Source: Sedimenticola sp.
Lineage (GTDB): Bacteria; Pseudomonadota; Gammaproteobacteria; Chromatiales; Chromatiaceae
NCBI GenBank assembly: GCA_030619405.1
Contig: JAUXBK010000002.1
Location: 1 to 37,904, forward strand
Direction: 5' to 3'
Length of the DNA: 37,904 nt
The notes under the pieces were generated by a model that saw nothing but the letters and a program-made list of their open reading frames with translations, was not told the origin of the DNA and searched no databases. Below are positions 1 through 7,374 of this stretch, in pieces. Each line of letters begins with the position of its first letter. Positions within the stretch are counted from its first letter, which is position 1. Made by a program: the position numbers and the translations under genes.

Positions 1-12
1 GCAGCCCTGCCA

Positions 13-1725
13 ATGCGCCAGAAAACAGGGACAACCGATACCGGGCAGCAACAGCTGCTGGAGCACTACCTGGTCAAGCTGCGGCAGCGCTTCAAGTCCC
101 AGGTCAATCGTATGACCGGTGGCGGAATGGCGCAGCTGCTGGGTGAACGCCCGAACGGCAGCGACCTGAGCTTTCTGCTCAGTTATCTCCATGCCTTCCA
201 CTGGTTGCGCCACAATGTACCGGAACGGTATCGCCCCCCCCTGCTGGCCGCCTTCAAGGGCTCTTCCAGGGCCTTCCTGATGGCGTTGCTCGAGCGCTCC
301 AGAAGCGGTGAGGAGTTCGTGCGCGGCTACATCGATCACTGGCTGGCAGCCCCGGCAGGGGGCCCAATTCAGCGGGAGCAGCTGCTGCGCCTGCTGCAGG
401 CCAGAAACGGCAGCCGTGAGAGAGTGACGGCGGACGTTCTGGAGATCTGGGAGGGTTTCGGGCTGTTTTCCCGTCCCGATGCGGTGGCCTACAAGGAGAT
501 CGCCCGGAGCGAACGGGACCGGTATGGCGAGATGCTGGGCGAGCCCGATCGTGAGCGCCTGGCGCTGGTGGACTCACTCCCGGACACCGGGCAGGAGAAC
601 GCCCGCTTCGATAAACTGGGCCTGATACCCGCCATGGGCTGCCCCCAGACATGCCGCCACTGCATGTTCATCTGGCGCCCGCTGATGCGGGATGCGGAAG
701 ACCCGGAAAAACTCTACCGGCTGGTGGATGCCCACACCCGAAGCGTGCTGTTCACCGGAGGGGATCTGACCCGCCACATGCAACACTTCTATCGGGCGAT
801 CGGGTCGATGCAGCATGTCCGTAACTTTGCGATCCTGTTGAATGGTGATTTCGCCACCTCCCCGAAAGAGACCGGGGAGGTGATTCACTCCATGCTGAAG
901 GCCTTGAAGAGTCGCCCCTCGAACTGGCCCCAGGCCCACATTCTGCTGCAGATCAGCTTCGACGAGTTCCACCAGGAGGTGGTCGTCGACCGGCACGGGA
1001 AACTGAGAGAGCGGATCCCGGTGGCAAAGATCGCCCATATCGTGGAGGCCGTGCCCCAGCACCCGGAGATCCAGCTGGCCCTCCTGCACAAACAGAACCA
1101 CCTGAACTTCTCCATGGAGCTGTTCCAGAAAGGGGTATTCGGGCGACTGACCCGGGAACTGGGCCGCCGGGGCCATCAGATCCAGATCCTCTCCACCGCG
1201 CCCTCGGCCCGGCACAAGGGCAACCCGGCCAGGCCCGGGCAGAGCGGCCCGCTGATCAAGGATGCCAGCTTCATCCTGACCCGTTACCCGGACAACCCGG
1301 TGCTGTTGACCAGTTCCACCATCGATGCCTACGGCCGGGCCGAGCTGCTGGAAGCGGGGGAAGCGGTCAGCGAGAAGACGTTTCTGGCTGAGGTGCTGAC
1401 AAACGGGGCTCCACCGGGCGAGGCCTTCGACACCGATCTGATGTTCTGGTTCAATGGCTGGGTGACGCTCTTTTCCGCCGTTCACATCTGCCTGGGCAAT
1501 GTACATACGGAGGGGGCGGATATCCTGTTCGAGCGGCACCGCAAAGACCCGCTGACTCGGGCGCTGCACGGTTTCGACCGCAGGCTGCTGGAGTACTACA
1601 GTGAGATACGCGCGGATCTGCAGCAACGGATCGAGAAGGCAACCGGCCCGCACCACCTGTTCCACATGCTGACCGAAGAGGGAGACGTCAGACTGCACAT
1701 GACCCGGCGATTGATCAAAACATGA
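13..1725 (+). CDS. Radical SAM domain protein of unrecognised subfamily
   Basis: A CX3CX2C radical SAM cluster motif is visible as C210, C214 and C217 (GCPQTCRHC), preceded by about 200 residues of helical, charged sequence and followed by a barrel-like region with the FTGGDLT stretch near residue 248. Family knowledge: these three cysteines ligate a 4Fe-4S cluster that cleaves S-adenosylmethionine to start radical chemistry. I see no C-terminal SPASM-type cysteine cluster, so only one cluster is supported. The substrate is unknown. The frame stays open to the window edge and no ribosome-binding site is visible before the ATG at 13, so the true start may lie upstream. Its stop overlaps the start of a 34-residue membrane peptide (ATGA), which is 4 bp from an XpaC-like gene, so all three are probably co-translated. 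Cluster assignment is firm; function is not. Confidence 0.85.
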   Translation: MRQKTGTTDTGQQQLLEHYLVKLRQRFKSQVNRMTGGGMAQLLGERPNGSDLSFLLSYLHAFHWLRHNVPERYRPPLLAAFKGSSRAFLMALLERSRSGEEFVRGYIDHWLAAPAGGPIQREQLLRLLQARNGSRERVTADVLEIWEGFGLFSRPDAVAYKEIARSERDRYGEMLGEPDRERLALVDSLPDTGQENARFDKLGLIPAMGCPQTCRHCMFIWRPLMRDAEDPEKLYRLVDAHTRSVLFTGGDLTRHMQHFYRAIGSMQHVRNFAILLNGDFATSPKETGEVIHSMLKALKSRPSNWPQAHILLQISFDEFHQEVVVDRHGKLRERIPVAKIAHIVEAVPQHPEIQLALLHKQNHLNFSMELFQKGVFGRLTRELGRRGHQIQILSTAPSARHKGNPARPGQSGPLIKDASFILTRYPDNPVLLTSSTIDAYGRAELLEAGEAVSEKTFLAEVLTNGAPPGEAFDTDLMFWFNGWVTLFSAVHICLGNVHTEGADILFERHRKDPLTRALHGFDRRLLEYYSEIRADLQQRIEKATGPHHLFHMLTEEGDVRLHMTRRLIKT

Positions 1726-1826
1726 CCATACCCAAGCCACTGCGTAAACTCACCGGCATGCTGCTGCTGCTCTCCACCGCGGGGCTGATCCCCTGGGTGG
1801 CCCTGTTCCGCACCCTGTTCGGCTGA
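1722..1826 (+). CDS. 34-residue hydrophobic membrane peptide
   Basis: Short ORF whose ATG overlaps the stop of the radical SAM gene (ATGA at 1722-1725) and whose stop lies 4 bp before the XpaC-like gene. The product has a basic N-terminus (MTIPKPLRKL) followed by one hydrophobic stretch (about residues 12-33: GMLLLLSTAG onward), consistent with a single-pass inner-membrane peptide. It contains no cysteine. The tight coupling on both sides and near-absence of spare DNA argue that it is a real gene rather than a chance ORF. It could be an accessory membrane subunit of the XpaC/TelA module, or a peptide acted on by the radical SAM enzyme; neither is shown. I recognise no family. Confidence 0.6.
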   Translation: MTIPKPLRKLTGMLLLLSTAGLIPWVALFRTLFG

Positions 1827-1830
1827 CCCC

Positions 1831-2673
1831 ATGTCCAACGCCAAACGCTACAACCCCCAACTCGAAAAGATCTCGGGCAAGGTCCGGGGTATCGGACTCT
1901 ACCTGCTGCCGCTGCCGCTGGCTCTGATGACAATCGCCGCCCTGTGGCAAGGTGATTTTTCCGGCGTGCTCATGGGAGCGCTCGAGTTCAGCCTGTTCAC
2001 ACTGGCCGCCATCGTCGCCCGCCACGGCTTCCGCCTGGAGCAGGAGTATACCCGGCGCAGGATAGCCCGGGCGCCGAGACCGCCCTGGAAGAGCCTGGCG
2101 GCAACCACCCTGGGCATCGCCACCGGCATCACCGCCTGGTTCAGCGGTGGCTATGGCATCGGCAGCAGCGCCCTGTTCGGGATCGGCGCATTCATCAGTT
2201 TCCATCTTCTCTATGGCCTCGACCCGCGCCGGGACAAGAGCGGCAATGTCTCACTGGGGGTCACCACCAAAGAGGTGGTCGAGATGCTGGACAAGGCAGA
2301 GGTAAAACTGGCTGCACTGGAGCAGGCGGCCGCCCGGATCCATGAGCCGGACTACGTCCGGTCGCTGCGGCGCATCGTGGCGAACACCCGGACCATCGTC
2401 GAGGGAATAGAGAAAGACCCGGCCGACCTCGCCCGCAGCCGGAAATTCCTCAACACCCACCTCGCGGGGATACTACGGGTCACCAACAGCTATCTCCGGG
2501 TCCAGGATGGCGAGCCCGGCGATGAACTGAAACAGGGTTTTGGCACTCTATTGAATGATTTCGAGCGGACGGTACAGGACCATCAGGCCGAACTGCTGGA
2601 GAACGACCGCTTCGATCTGGATGTGCAGATCAAGGTGCTCGAGACACAGTTGAACAAAGAAGGCATCTATTAA
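1831..2673 (+). CDS. XpaC-like membrane protein (5-bromo-4-chloroindolyl phosphate hydrolysis family)
   Basis: The 280-residue protein has two pairs of hydrophobic segments (about residues 22-65 and 88-128) with a basic RRRIARAPRPP loop between them, then a soluble coiled-coil-like C-terminal half (140-280) rich in E/K/L. This layout and the KEVVEMLDKAE region fit the XpaC family, which commonly lies directly before telA in many bacteria, as it does here. The family name refers to an old indicator-dye phenotype; its biochemical role is not established, but the TelA association points to membrane or toxic-anion stress. The ATG follows the stop of the 34-residue peptide by 4 bp. A 194-bp repeat element separates it from telA, which may weaken co-transcription. 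Confidence 0.8.
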   Translation: MSNAKRYNPQLEKISGKVRGIGLYLLPLPLALMTIAALWQGDFSGVLMGALEFSLFTLAAIVARHGFRLEQEYTRRRIARAPRPPWKSLAATTLGIATGITAWFSGGYGIGSSALFGIGAFISFHLLYGLDPRRDKSGNVSLGVTTKEVVEMLDKAEVKLAALEQAAARIHEPDYVRSLRRIVANTRTIVEGIEKDPADLARSRKFLNTHLAGILRVTNSYLRVQDGEPGDELKQGFGTLLNDFERTVQDHQAELLENDRFDLDVQIKVLETQLNKEGIY

Positions 2674-2675
2674 AG

Positions 2676-2869
2676 GAGGCTCTTGCAAAATTCTTAAATC
2701 CCCTCTCCCTTGAGGGAGACGACTGCAGGGATAATGCAGGAGGTAGAGTAACGAAGGGAGCAGTTACCGAGGGCCAGGGTGAGGGTGATTAAAATCAAAC
2801 TGTTATCTTTTTCGATCCCCTCACCCCAACCCTCTCCCGGGGGGAGAGGGGGTATTTTGCAAGAACCTC
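2676..2869. mobile_element. MITE-like element, family iv (GAGGxTCTTGCAAAAT ends)
   Basis: The 194-bp gap between the xpaC-like gene and telA is bounded by inverted ends: GAGGCTCTTGCAAAAT at 2676 and the complement of GAGGTTCTTGCAAAAT ending at 2869. The interior holds CCCTCTCCC/GGGAGAGGG palindromic blocks at both sides and a central stretch with GCAGGAGGTAGAG (near 2738-2750) that recurs in an in-frame insertion in valS. No transposase is encoded. I could not define a convincing target-site duplication. It starts only 2 bp after the xpaC-like stop. Confidence 0.65.
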
Positions 2870-2888
2870 ATAAGGGAGGAGAGAGTCC

Positions 2889-4094
2889 ATGAGTGAAGAG
2901 AAAAGCGCAGCGACGCCAGGCGCAAGCAGCGATACCCGCGCCCAGGCCGGCCATCAGGTGATCGCCAACAGCAAGGCGCCCGGGCCGATCGAGAGCCGGA
3001 TGGTGGTCTACAAAGAGGCGCCACCCACGGCCAGGGTAGAACTGGATGCCATCATCACCGAGATCGACATGGATGACCGCACATCTATCATCTTCTTTGG
3101 CTCCAAGACCCAGGAGAAGATGAGCCAGGTCTCCGAAAGCATGCTGGAGGGGGTGAAGAACAAAGATCTTGGCACCGTTGGTAACTCGCTCAACGACATG
3201 ATCACGGCTATCCGGGGATTCGACGTCGACTCCCTGATGGAAAAACCGGGCTTCTTCGAGCGTCTGTTCAGCAAGGCGGAGCCCATCGCCCGCTTCATCG
3301 GTAAGTATGAAGAGGTGCGCGGCCAGATCGATGCCATCATCGACCAGCTCAATGACCACAAGACCACGCTGCTGACCGATATCGTCTCCCTGGAGAAGCT
3401 GTACGATGCCAACATCGACTATTTTCACCGGCTGGAGCTGTACATCTCCGCGGGCGCCGAAAAACTCCAGCGGCTGGATGAAGAAGAGATCCCAAAACTG
3501 GCCGAAGCGGCCGCTGCCGAGAAGGAGAACATGCTCGATGCCCAGCAGTTGCGTGATCTGCGCAGCGCCCGGGACGATCTGGAGCGCCGGGTTCACGACC
3601 TGCGCCTGACCCGCCAGGTGGCCATGCAGAGCCTGCCGAGCATCCGCCTGGTTCAGGAGAACGACAAAGGCCTCATCACCAAGATCAACTCCACCCTGGT
3701 CAACACAGTGCCCCTGTGGAAAAACCAGCTGGCCCAGGCGGTCACCATCTTCCGCTCCGGACGGGCGGCGGACACCCTGAAGCGCTCCACCGATCTGACC
3801 AACGATCTGCTGGAGGCCAACGCCGAAAACCTGAAGCAGGCCAACGTCCAGGTGAGGACCCAGATGGAGCGTGGTGTGTTCGATATCCAGTCGGTCAAGC
3901 GGGCCAACGATCTCCTGATCGAGACCATCAACGAGAGCCTGCAGATCGCAGATGAAGGCAAACGCTCCCGTGCCGCCGCGCAGAAAGAGCTGCAGACGAT
4001 GGAGAATGAGCTGCGGGAGGCCCTGATTGCCGCCAAGGCCCAAAGCGAAAAGCTCCCGGCGGTGAACAAAAACAGAAACGGCGGAGAGCACTGA
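2889..4094 (+). CDS. telA: TelA/KlaA-family toxic anion resistance protein
   Basis: The 401-residue, almost entirely helical soluble protein carries the family signature around residues 245-280 (SLPSIRLVQ, then TLVNTVPLWKNQL). Long coiled-coil segments lie at about 150-245 and 310-390. The family was named for plasmid tellurite resistance, but chromosomal members are linked to envelope stress and antibiotic tolerance; the mechanism is not established. A strong GGAGGAG ribosome-binding site precedes the ATG at 2889, just outside the upstream repeat. Its TGA overlaps the next ATG by 1 bp (TGATG), so it is translationally coupled to the SPFH protein. The pairing XpaC-TelA-SPFH-zinc ribbon supports a shared membrane-associated function. 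Confidence 0.92.
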   Translation: MSEEKSAATPGASSDTRAQAGHQVIANSKAPGPIESRMVVYKEAPPTARVELDAIITEIDMDDRTSIIFFGSKTQEKMSQVSESMLEGVKNKDLGTVGNSLNDMITAIRGFDVDSLMEKPGFFERLFSKAEPIARFIGKYEEVRGQIDAIIDQLNDHKTTLLTDIVSLEKLYDANIDYFHRLELYISAGAEKLQRLDEEEIPKLAEAAAAEKENMLDAQQLRDLRSARDDLERRVHDLRLTRQVAMQSLPSIRLVQENDKGLITKINSTLVNTVPLWKNQLAQAVTIFRSGRAADTLKRSTDLTNDLLEANAENLKQANVQVRTQMERGVFDIQSVKRANDLLIETINESLQIADEGKRSRAAAQKELQTMENELREALIAAKAQSEKLPAVNKNRNGGEH

Positions 4095-5182
4095 TGGGGC
4101 TGTTCGGCAAACTGTTCGGCGAATTCATCGATGTCATCGAATGGCTCGATGACAGCAGCGATACCATGATCTATCGTTTCGAGCGCTATAACAACGAGAT
4201 CAAATATGGCGCCAAGCTGACGGTTCGCGCGTCCCAGAATGCGGTTTTCGTCAACGAAGGAGAGGTGGCTGATGTGCTGACCCCCGGCATGTACGAGCTG
4301 GAGACCAGGAACCTGCCCATCCTCTCCACCCTGCAGCACTGGGATCACGGCTTCCAGAGCCCGTTCAAGGCAGAGGTCTATTTCTGCAATATGGTGCGCT
4401 TCACCAACCTCAAGTGGGGCACCCGAAACCCGCTGATGCTGCGCGGCCAGGAGTTCGGCGCCGTCAGACTGCGGGCGTTCGGGACCTATGTCGTCCGCAT
4501 CAATGACCCCCGGGTCTTTATTCAGGAGATAACCGGCACCGACGGCCTCTTCACCATCGATGAGATCAGCGACCAGCTGCGCAACCTGATCACCTCCCGT
4601 TTCGCCAACATCATCGGCCAGTCGAGTATCCCGGTACTGGACCTGGCGGCCAACTACGATCAGCTCGGCGGCTTTCTCACGGAACGTATCGCGCCGGAGT
4701 TCAAGGCCTACGGCCTGGAACTCACCAAGATGCTGATCGAGAACATATCGTTGCCCCCGGAGGTGGCGGCGGCCCTCGACAAGCGCACCAGCATGGGCAT
4801 GATCGGAAATCTGGACAAGTATCTGAAGTACCAGACGGCCGAAGCGATGGGCAACGGTGGTGAGGGCGGCAGTACCATGTCTGACGCCATGGGAATGGGA
4901 GTCGGGATGGCAATGGCGGGCAAGATGGCAGAGAGCATGCGTAGTAGCGCTGCCACACCGCCGCCCATGCCACAGCAACTCGCCTATCACGTCGCGATCG
5001 AGGGTGAAGCCCGCGGGCCGTTCGGTTCCAGCGAACTGAAGCAACTGATCCGTGAAGGCAAACTCACCGGCCGCTCCCTGGTCTGGACCGATGGCATGAG
5101 CAACTGGCTGGCGGCCGACGGGGTCGAGGCGCTCCGCCCCCTGCTGCCAACCGCCGCGCCACCACCACTGCCACCCAAGTGA
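4094..5182 (+). CDS. SPFH (YdjI/virion-core-like) protein with C-terminal GYF_2 domain
   Basis: Residues 1-240 form a Band-7/SPFH-type domain of the class seen in B. subtilis YdjI: the N-terminus MGLFGKLFGEFIDVIEW, the RASQNAVFVNEGEV strand pair, and the EFKAYGLELTKMLIENISLPPEV stretch. After a Gly/Met-rich linker (about 255-295) comes a GYF_2-type domain (about 298-352) with YHVAIEGEARGPF and the W-containing LVWTDGMSNWLAADG motif, a peptide- or protein-binding module. Known family role: in B. subtilis, YdjI works with YdjGH to recruit PspA to damaged membrane. No PspA is visible here. It is coupled to telA by a 1-bp overlap. It probably acts at the cytoplasmic face of the inner membrane. 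Confidence 0.88.
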   Translation: MGLFGKLFGEFIDVIEWLDDSSDTMIYRFERYNNEIKYGAKLTVRASQNAVFVNEGEVADVLTPGMYELETRNLPILSTLQHWDHGFQSPFKAEVYFCNMVRFTNLKWGTRNPLMLRGQEFGAVRLRAFGTYVVRINDPRVFIQEITGTDGLFTIDEISDQLRNLITSRFANIIGQSSIPVLDLAANYDQLGGFLTERIAPEFKAYGLELTKMLIENISLPPEVAAALDKRTSMGMIGNLDKYLKYQTAEAMGNGGEGGSTMSDAMGMGVGMAMAGKMAESMRSSAATPPPMPQQLAYHVAIEGEARGPFGSSELKQLIREGKLTGRSLVWTDGMSNWLAADGVEALRPLLPTAAPPPLPPK

Positions 5183-5267
5183 TGGGGTGATATGAAAAAT
5201 TGGCCGCGGATTCACGCGGATAAGACACGGATGTTGGTACGGCTTTGATACACGCCGGCGGCTGAAA

Positions 5268-5560
5268 TCATATCATTACCCATATCTCGGTCAGAAAAAA
5301 GGTTCTCACACGAAGTCACGAAGACACGGAGAAGAAGAGATGAATGAGAATAAAATCGGAGATATTACCGTGAACTGTGCCGTAAAGGTTCCAATGCAAT
5401 TCGGCCCAGGTCTGCTGAAGAGTGACAATGAGGTCCTGATGAAAGACGGTATCTTCCGTATCGTAAACGGCAAACTGGAATGTCCGCTTTTTTCTTCTCT
5501 GTGTCTCCGTGCCTCCGTGTGAGGCAATTCTTTCGGGTCGAGCTATGGGTAACGGTATGA
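5268..5560. repeat. Inner inverted repeats surrounding a GxxExxY remnant
   Basis: About 70 bp on each side are imperfect inverted copies: left 5268-5339 (TCATATCATTACCCAT then CTCACACGAAG and GACACGGAGAAGA), right 5493-5560 (complement TCATACCGTTACCCAT then CTCACACGGAG). They directly flank the ATG and the end of the truncated GxxExxY frame, and lie inside the outer GCCGCGG pair, so one repeat-bounded gene unit seems to sit inside another. Confidence 0.6.
5340..5522 (+). pseudogene. Internally deleted GxxExxY (PDDEXK_3) gene remnant
   Basis: The frame begins MNENKIGDITVNCAVKV and continues FGPGLLKS, matching the start of GxxExxY-family proteins, then jumps to VLMKDGIFRIVNGKLE, matching their last residues. 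Family members are about 120-130 residues; here only about 47 recognisable residues remain, so roughly 75-80 residues of the core, including the nuclease-like active-site region, are missing in-frame. The last 13 codons run into the flanking inverted repeat. The protein is unlikely to be active. The family resembles PD-(D/E)XK nucleases but has no proven cellular role. Confidence 0.65.
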
Positions 5561-5685
5561 GCTGGAATGGGACCGAACCTTCCATCAGCAACTGCACCCG
5601 GAAAACAGCGTTCAAGGTGCGTGCGTCAATAAATCAATCCGCATTTGATCCGCGTTGATCCGCGGCTGAAAATCTATATTATCCC

Positions 5686-6855
5686 GTGAACGATGACCTG
5701 ACGGAGATTTCACCGGAAATCCCACCAACGCTACAGAAGGCCACCTTCCCCTGTGCCCGTTGTGGAGCGACGCTGCATTTCGTTCCCGGCGAAGGCGAGC
5801 TTGAATGCCCCTGGTGCGGATACCAGTCCGTGATCGAGGATTCCGGGGAGCGCATTCTCGAATATGACCTGCAGGAGGCGGTTGGCGCCCTGCAGAAGGC
5901 CGAGCGGGCAGAACCTGACAGCGAGGCCATCGTCCATTGCGACACCTGCGGTGCCGAGTTTCGCCTGGAAGTCAACGTCCACTCCGGGGAGTGCCCCTTC
6001 TGTGGCAGCCCAGTGGTCACCGCCAGCGATCAGTTCCGGCTGTTCAAACCACGTTCACTGCTGCCCTTCCGCATCGGCCGGGAACAGGCGAGAGCGGCGT
6101 TTCAGGGGTGGATCGGCAACCTCTGGTTCGCCCCCGGCGCCGTTGCCCGATACGCCCGTGAAGAGGGCAAACTGACCGGCATCTACCTGCCCTACTGGAC
6201 CTACGACAGCCAGACCGTGACCCGCTACCAGGGAGAGCGGGGCACCACCTACTATGTGCGGGTCCAGGTGCCCGTGGTCGTCAACGGCCGGCGGACCATG
6301 CAGACCCGCCGTGTCCCCCGGGTTCGCTGGCGGAGTGTCAGCGGTGTGGTGAAACGCCACTTCGACGATGTGCTGATCGGTGCCACGACCACCCTGCCGC
6401 GGGCGATCACCGACCGGCTGCAACCCTGGGACCTGGGGAACCTGGTGCCCTACAGCGAAGAGTACCTCAGCGGCTTTCGCAGCGAGGTGTATCAGATCAA
6501 GGTAGACGAGGGGTTCGAGCAGGCGCGACTGGTGATGGACAGCACCATCCGCAACGATGTCAGGCGCGACATCGGCGGTGATCACCAGCGGATCACGCGC
6601 CTGCACACCAGCCACAGCCAGATGACTTTCAAACACCTGCTGCTGCCGGTATGGGCAGCCGCATTCCGCTACCGGGGCAAGAGTTACCGCTTCGTCATCA
6701 ACGGCAGGACCGGCAAGGTGCAGGGCGAGCGACCCTATAGCTGGATAAAGATCGGGCTGGCCATCATTGCTGGCCTCCTGGTCGCTGCCGGTGTGATCTG
6801 GGCCTTGAACGAATACGGGGTTCTCCAGCAGACGAGCTACGGATCCTTTCCATAA
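5686..6855 (+). CDS. Double zinc-ribbon, C-terminal membrane protein (YdjG-like)
   Basis: Two CxxC...CxxC zinc ribbons are visible: C23/C26/C41/C44 and C85/C88/C103/C106, joined by a helical linker. A large middle region (about 120-345) includes YLPYWTYDSQTVTRYQGERG, typical of B. subtilis YdjG-type proteins, and one C-terminal membrane helix lies at about 356-379. In the B. subtilis system YdjG and YdjH form a membrane complex that holds YdjI. Together with the adjacent SPFH gene this suggests the same partnership; I see no separate YdjH. The only upstream in-frame start is GTG at 5686, which lies in the outer end of a repeat element and lacks a ribosome-binding site, so the native start may have been altered by the insertion. 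Confidence 0.82.
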   Translation: MNDDLTEISPEIPPTLQKATFPCARCGATLHFVPGEGELECPWCGYQSVIEDSGERILEYDLQEAVGALQKAERAEPDSEAIVHCDTCGAEFRLEVNVHSGECPFCGSPVVTASDQFRLFKPRSLLPFRIGREQARAAFQGWIGNLWFAPGAVARYAREEGKLTGIYLPYWTYDSQTVTRYQGERGTTYYVRVQVPVVVNGRRTMQTRRVPRVRWRSVSGVVKRHFDDVLIGATTTLPRAITDRLQPWDLGNLVPYSEEYLSGFRSEVYQIKVDEGFEQARLVMDSTIRNDVRRDIGGDHQRITRLHTSHSQMTFKHLLLPVWAAAFRYRGKSYRFVINGRTGKVQGERPYSWIKIGLAIIAGLLVAAGVIWALNEYGVLQQTSYGSFP

Positions 6856-6947
6856 GCAGCACCATCTTCAATCTATCCGTATCCGTTCACGGGATAAAAA
6901 GATATTCAGCCGCGGATTGACGCGGATTACACACGGATTGATTTATT

Positions 6948-7144
6948 GTAACTTCTCACTCTCCCGGGGCAGTTTCGTAGGGGGGATAAGGCGCGCCCAC
7001 AGACCTCCTCTCTTGCTCCCCTCTCATGCGCGCCGCATCCACCAATGGCCCGCCCGCATGCCGCAATGCTCAGGATGAATGGTGGATGCGCTAAGCTTAT
7101 CCCCCCTACAAAGTCCAGGTTGCCCCGACTTATTGAGAAGTTAC
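6948..7144. mobile_element. IS66-like MITE, family iii, copy 1
   Basis: The 197-bp element begins GTAACTTCTCA and ends TGAGAAGTTAC. It is flanked by GATTTATT (6940-6947) and GATTTAAT (7145-7152), an 8-bp target duplication with one mismatch. A second inner inverted repeat (GTAGGGGGGATAAG near 6977 and CTTATCCCCCCTAC near 7095) is present. Terminal GTAA and 8-bp duplications are the known hallmarks of IS66-family transposition; no transposase is encoded, so it would need one in trans. Confidence 0.75.
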
Positions 7145-7152
7145 GATTTAAT

Positions 7153-7270
7153 AACACAAGCTTCTTGAACGCTACTTTATTCGGCGCCGAAGTTGATTAG
7201 CAGCTCGATCTCCGCCCCGATTAGCCTCCAACTCGCTGCACAAATGTGCCTTCGTGTATCTAAGCCATAA
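7153..7270 (-). pseudogene. Decayed GxxExxY C-terminal remnant (locus B)
   Basis: On the minus strand, across more than one frame, fragments read like the C-terminus of GxxExxY proteins: an AHLCSELEA-like stretch, then ELLINFGAE followed by a stop, then a VQEACVI-like tail. The same DNA aligns with the locus C remnant (AQLLNELKATG, GLLINIGTQKVAF). Stops and frame shifts show it is dead. The 5' part of the gene is missing. Confidence 0.5.
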
Positions 7271-7374
7271 CAAAATCCGTGTGTAATCCGCGTCAATCCG
7301 CGGCTGAATGCCTATTATGATCCCGTGCACGGATACGATATTTGTTACACTGTGTCTTAATTAACGAAGTAATC

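Larger units (their letters stand above)
5203..5690. mobile_element. GxxExxY-associated element, locus A (family i), nested
   Basis: Inverted ends GCCGCGGATTCACGCGGAT (from 5203) and the complement of a GATCAACGCGGATCAAATGC-like end (5637-5666) enclose about 490 bp between the SPFH gene and the zinc-ribbon gene. The right end continues to CCCGTG at 5684-5688, matching the outer ends of locus B. Just inside the right end, a frame reading TRKTAFKVRAS looks like the decayed C-terminus of a GxxExxY protein. A second, inner inverted-repeat element occupies the middle. Confidence 0.6.
6878..7337. mobile_element. GxxExxY-associated element, locus B (family i)
   Basis: The longest and best preserved ends of this family: about 62-64 bp inverted repeats at 6878-6939 and 7274-7337, including CGTATCCGTTCACGGGAT and then ATTCAGCCGCGGATTGACGC. 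The interior contains a minus-strand GxxExxY C-terminal remnant and a 197-bp GTAAC-ended insertion. The right end stops 37 bp before the chosen start of nhaA, so the nhaA promoter or leader must lie in or directly beside the repeat. Confidence 0.65.

Noticed and set aside
574..1740. A 388-residue minus-strand frame opposite the radical SAM gene
   Set aside because: The opposite strand carries the conserved CX3CX2C motif in a coherent protein; this one is compositional shadow.
2698..2860. CCCTCTCCC/GGGAGAGGG palindromes as ordinary rho-independent terminators
   Set aside because: They recur in several elements with the same inverted ends and lack a run of T after the stem; the repeat-element explanation fits better, though they could still affect transcription.
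2868..5215. Long minus-strand frames (407 and 520 residues) opposite telA and the SPFH gene
   Set aside because: They mirror strongly supported plus-strand genes and have no motifs or start signals.
5203..7340. A CRISPR-like array made from the CGCGGATT repeats
   Set aside because: Copies are in inverted pairs, irregularly spaced, with no uniform spacers and no cas genes.
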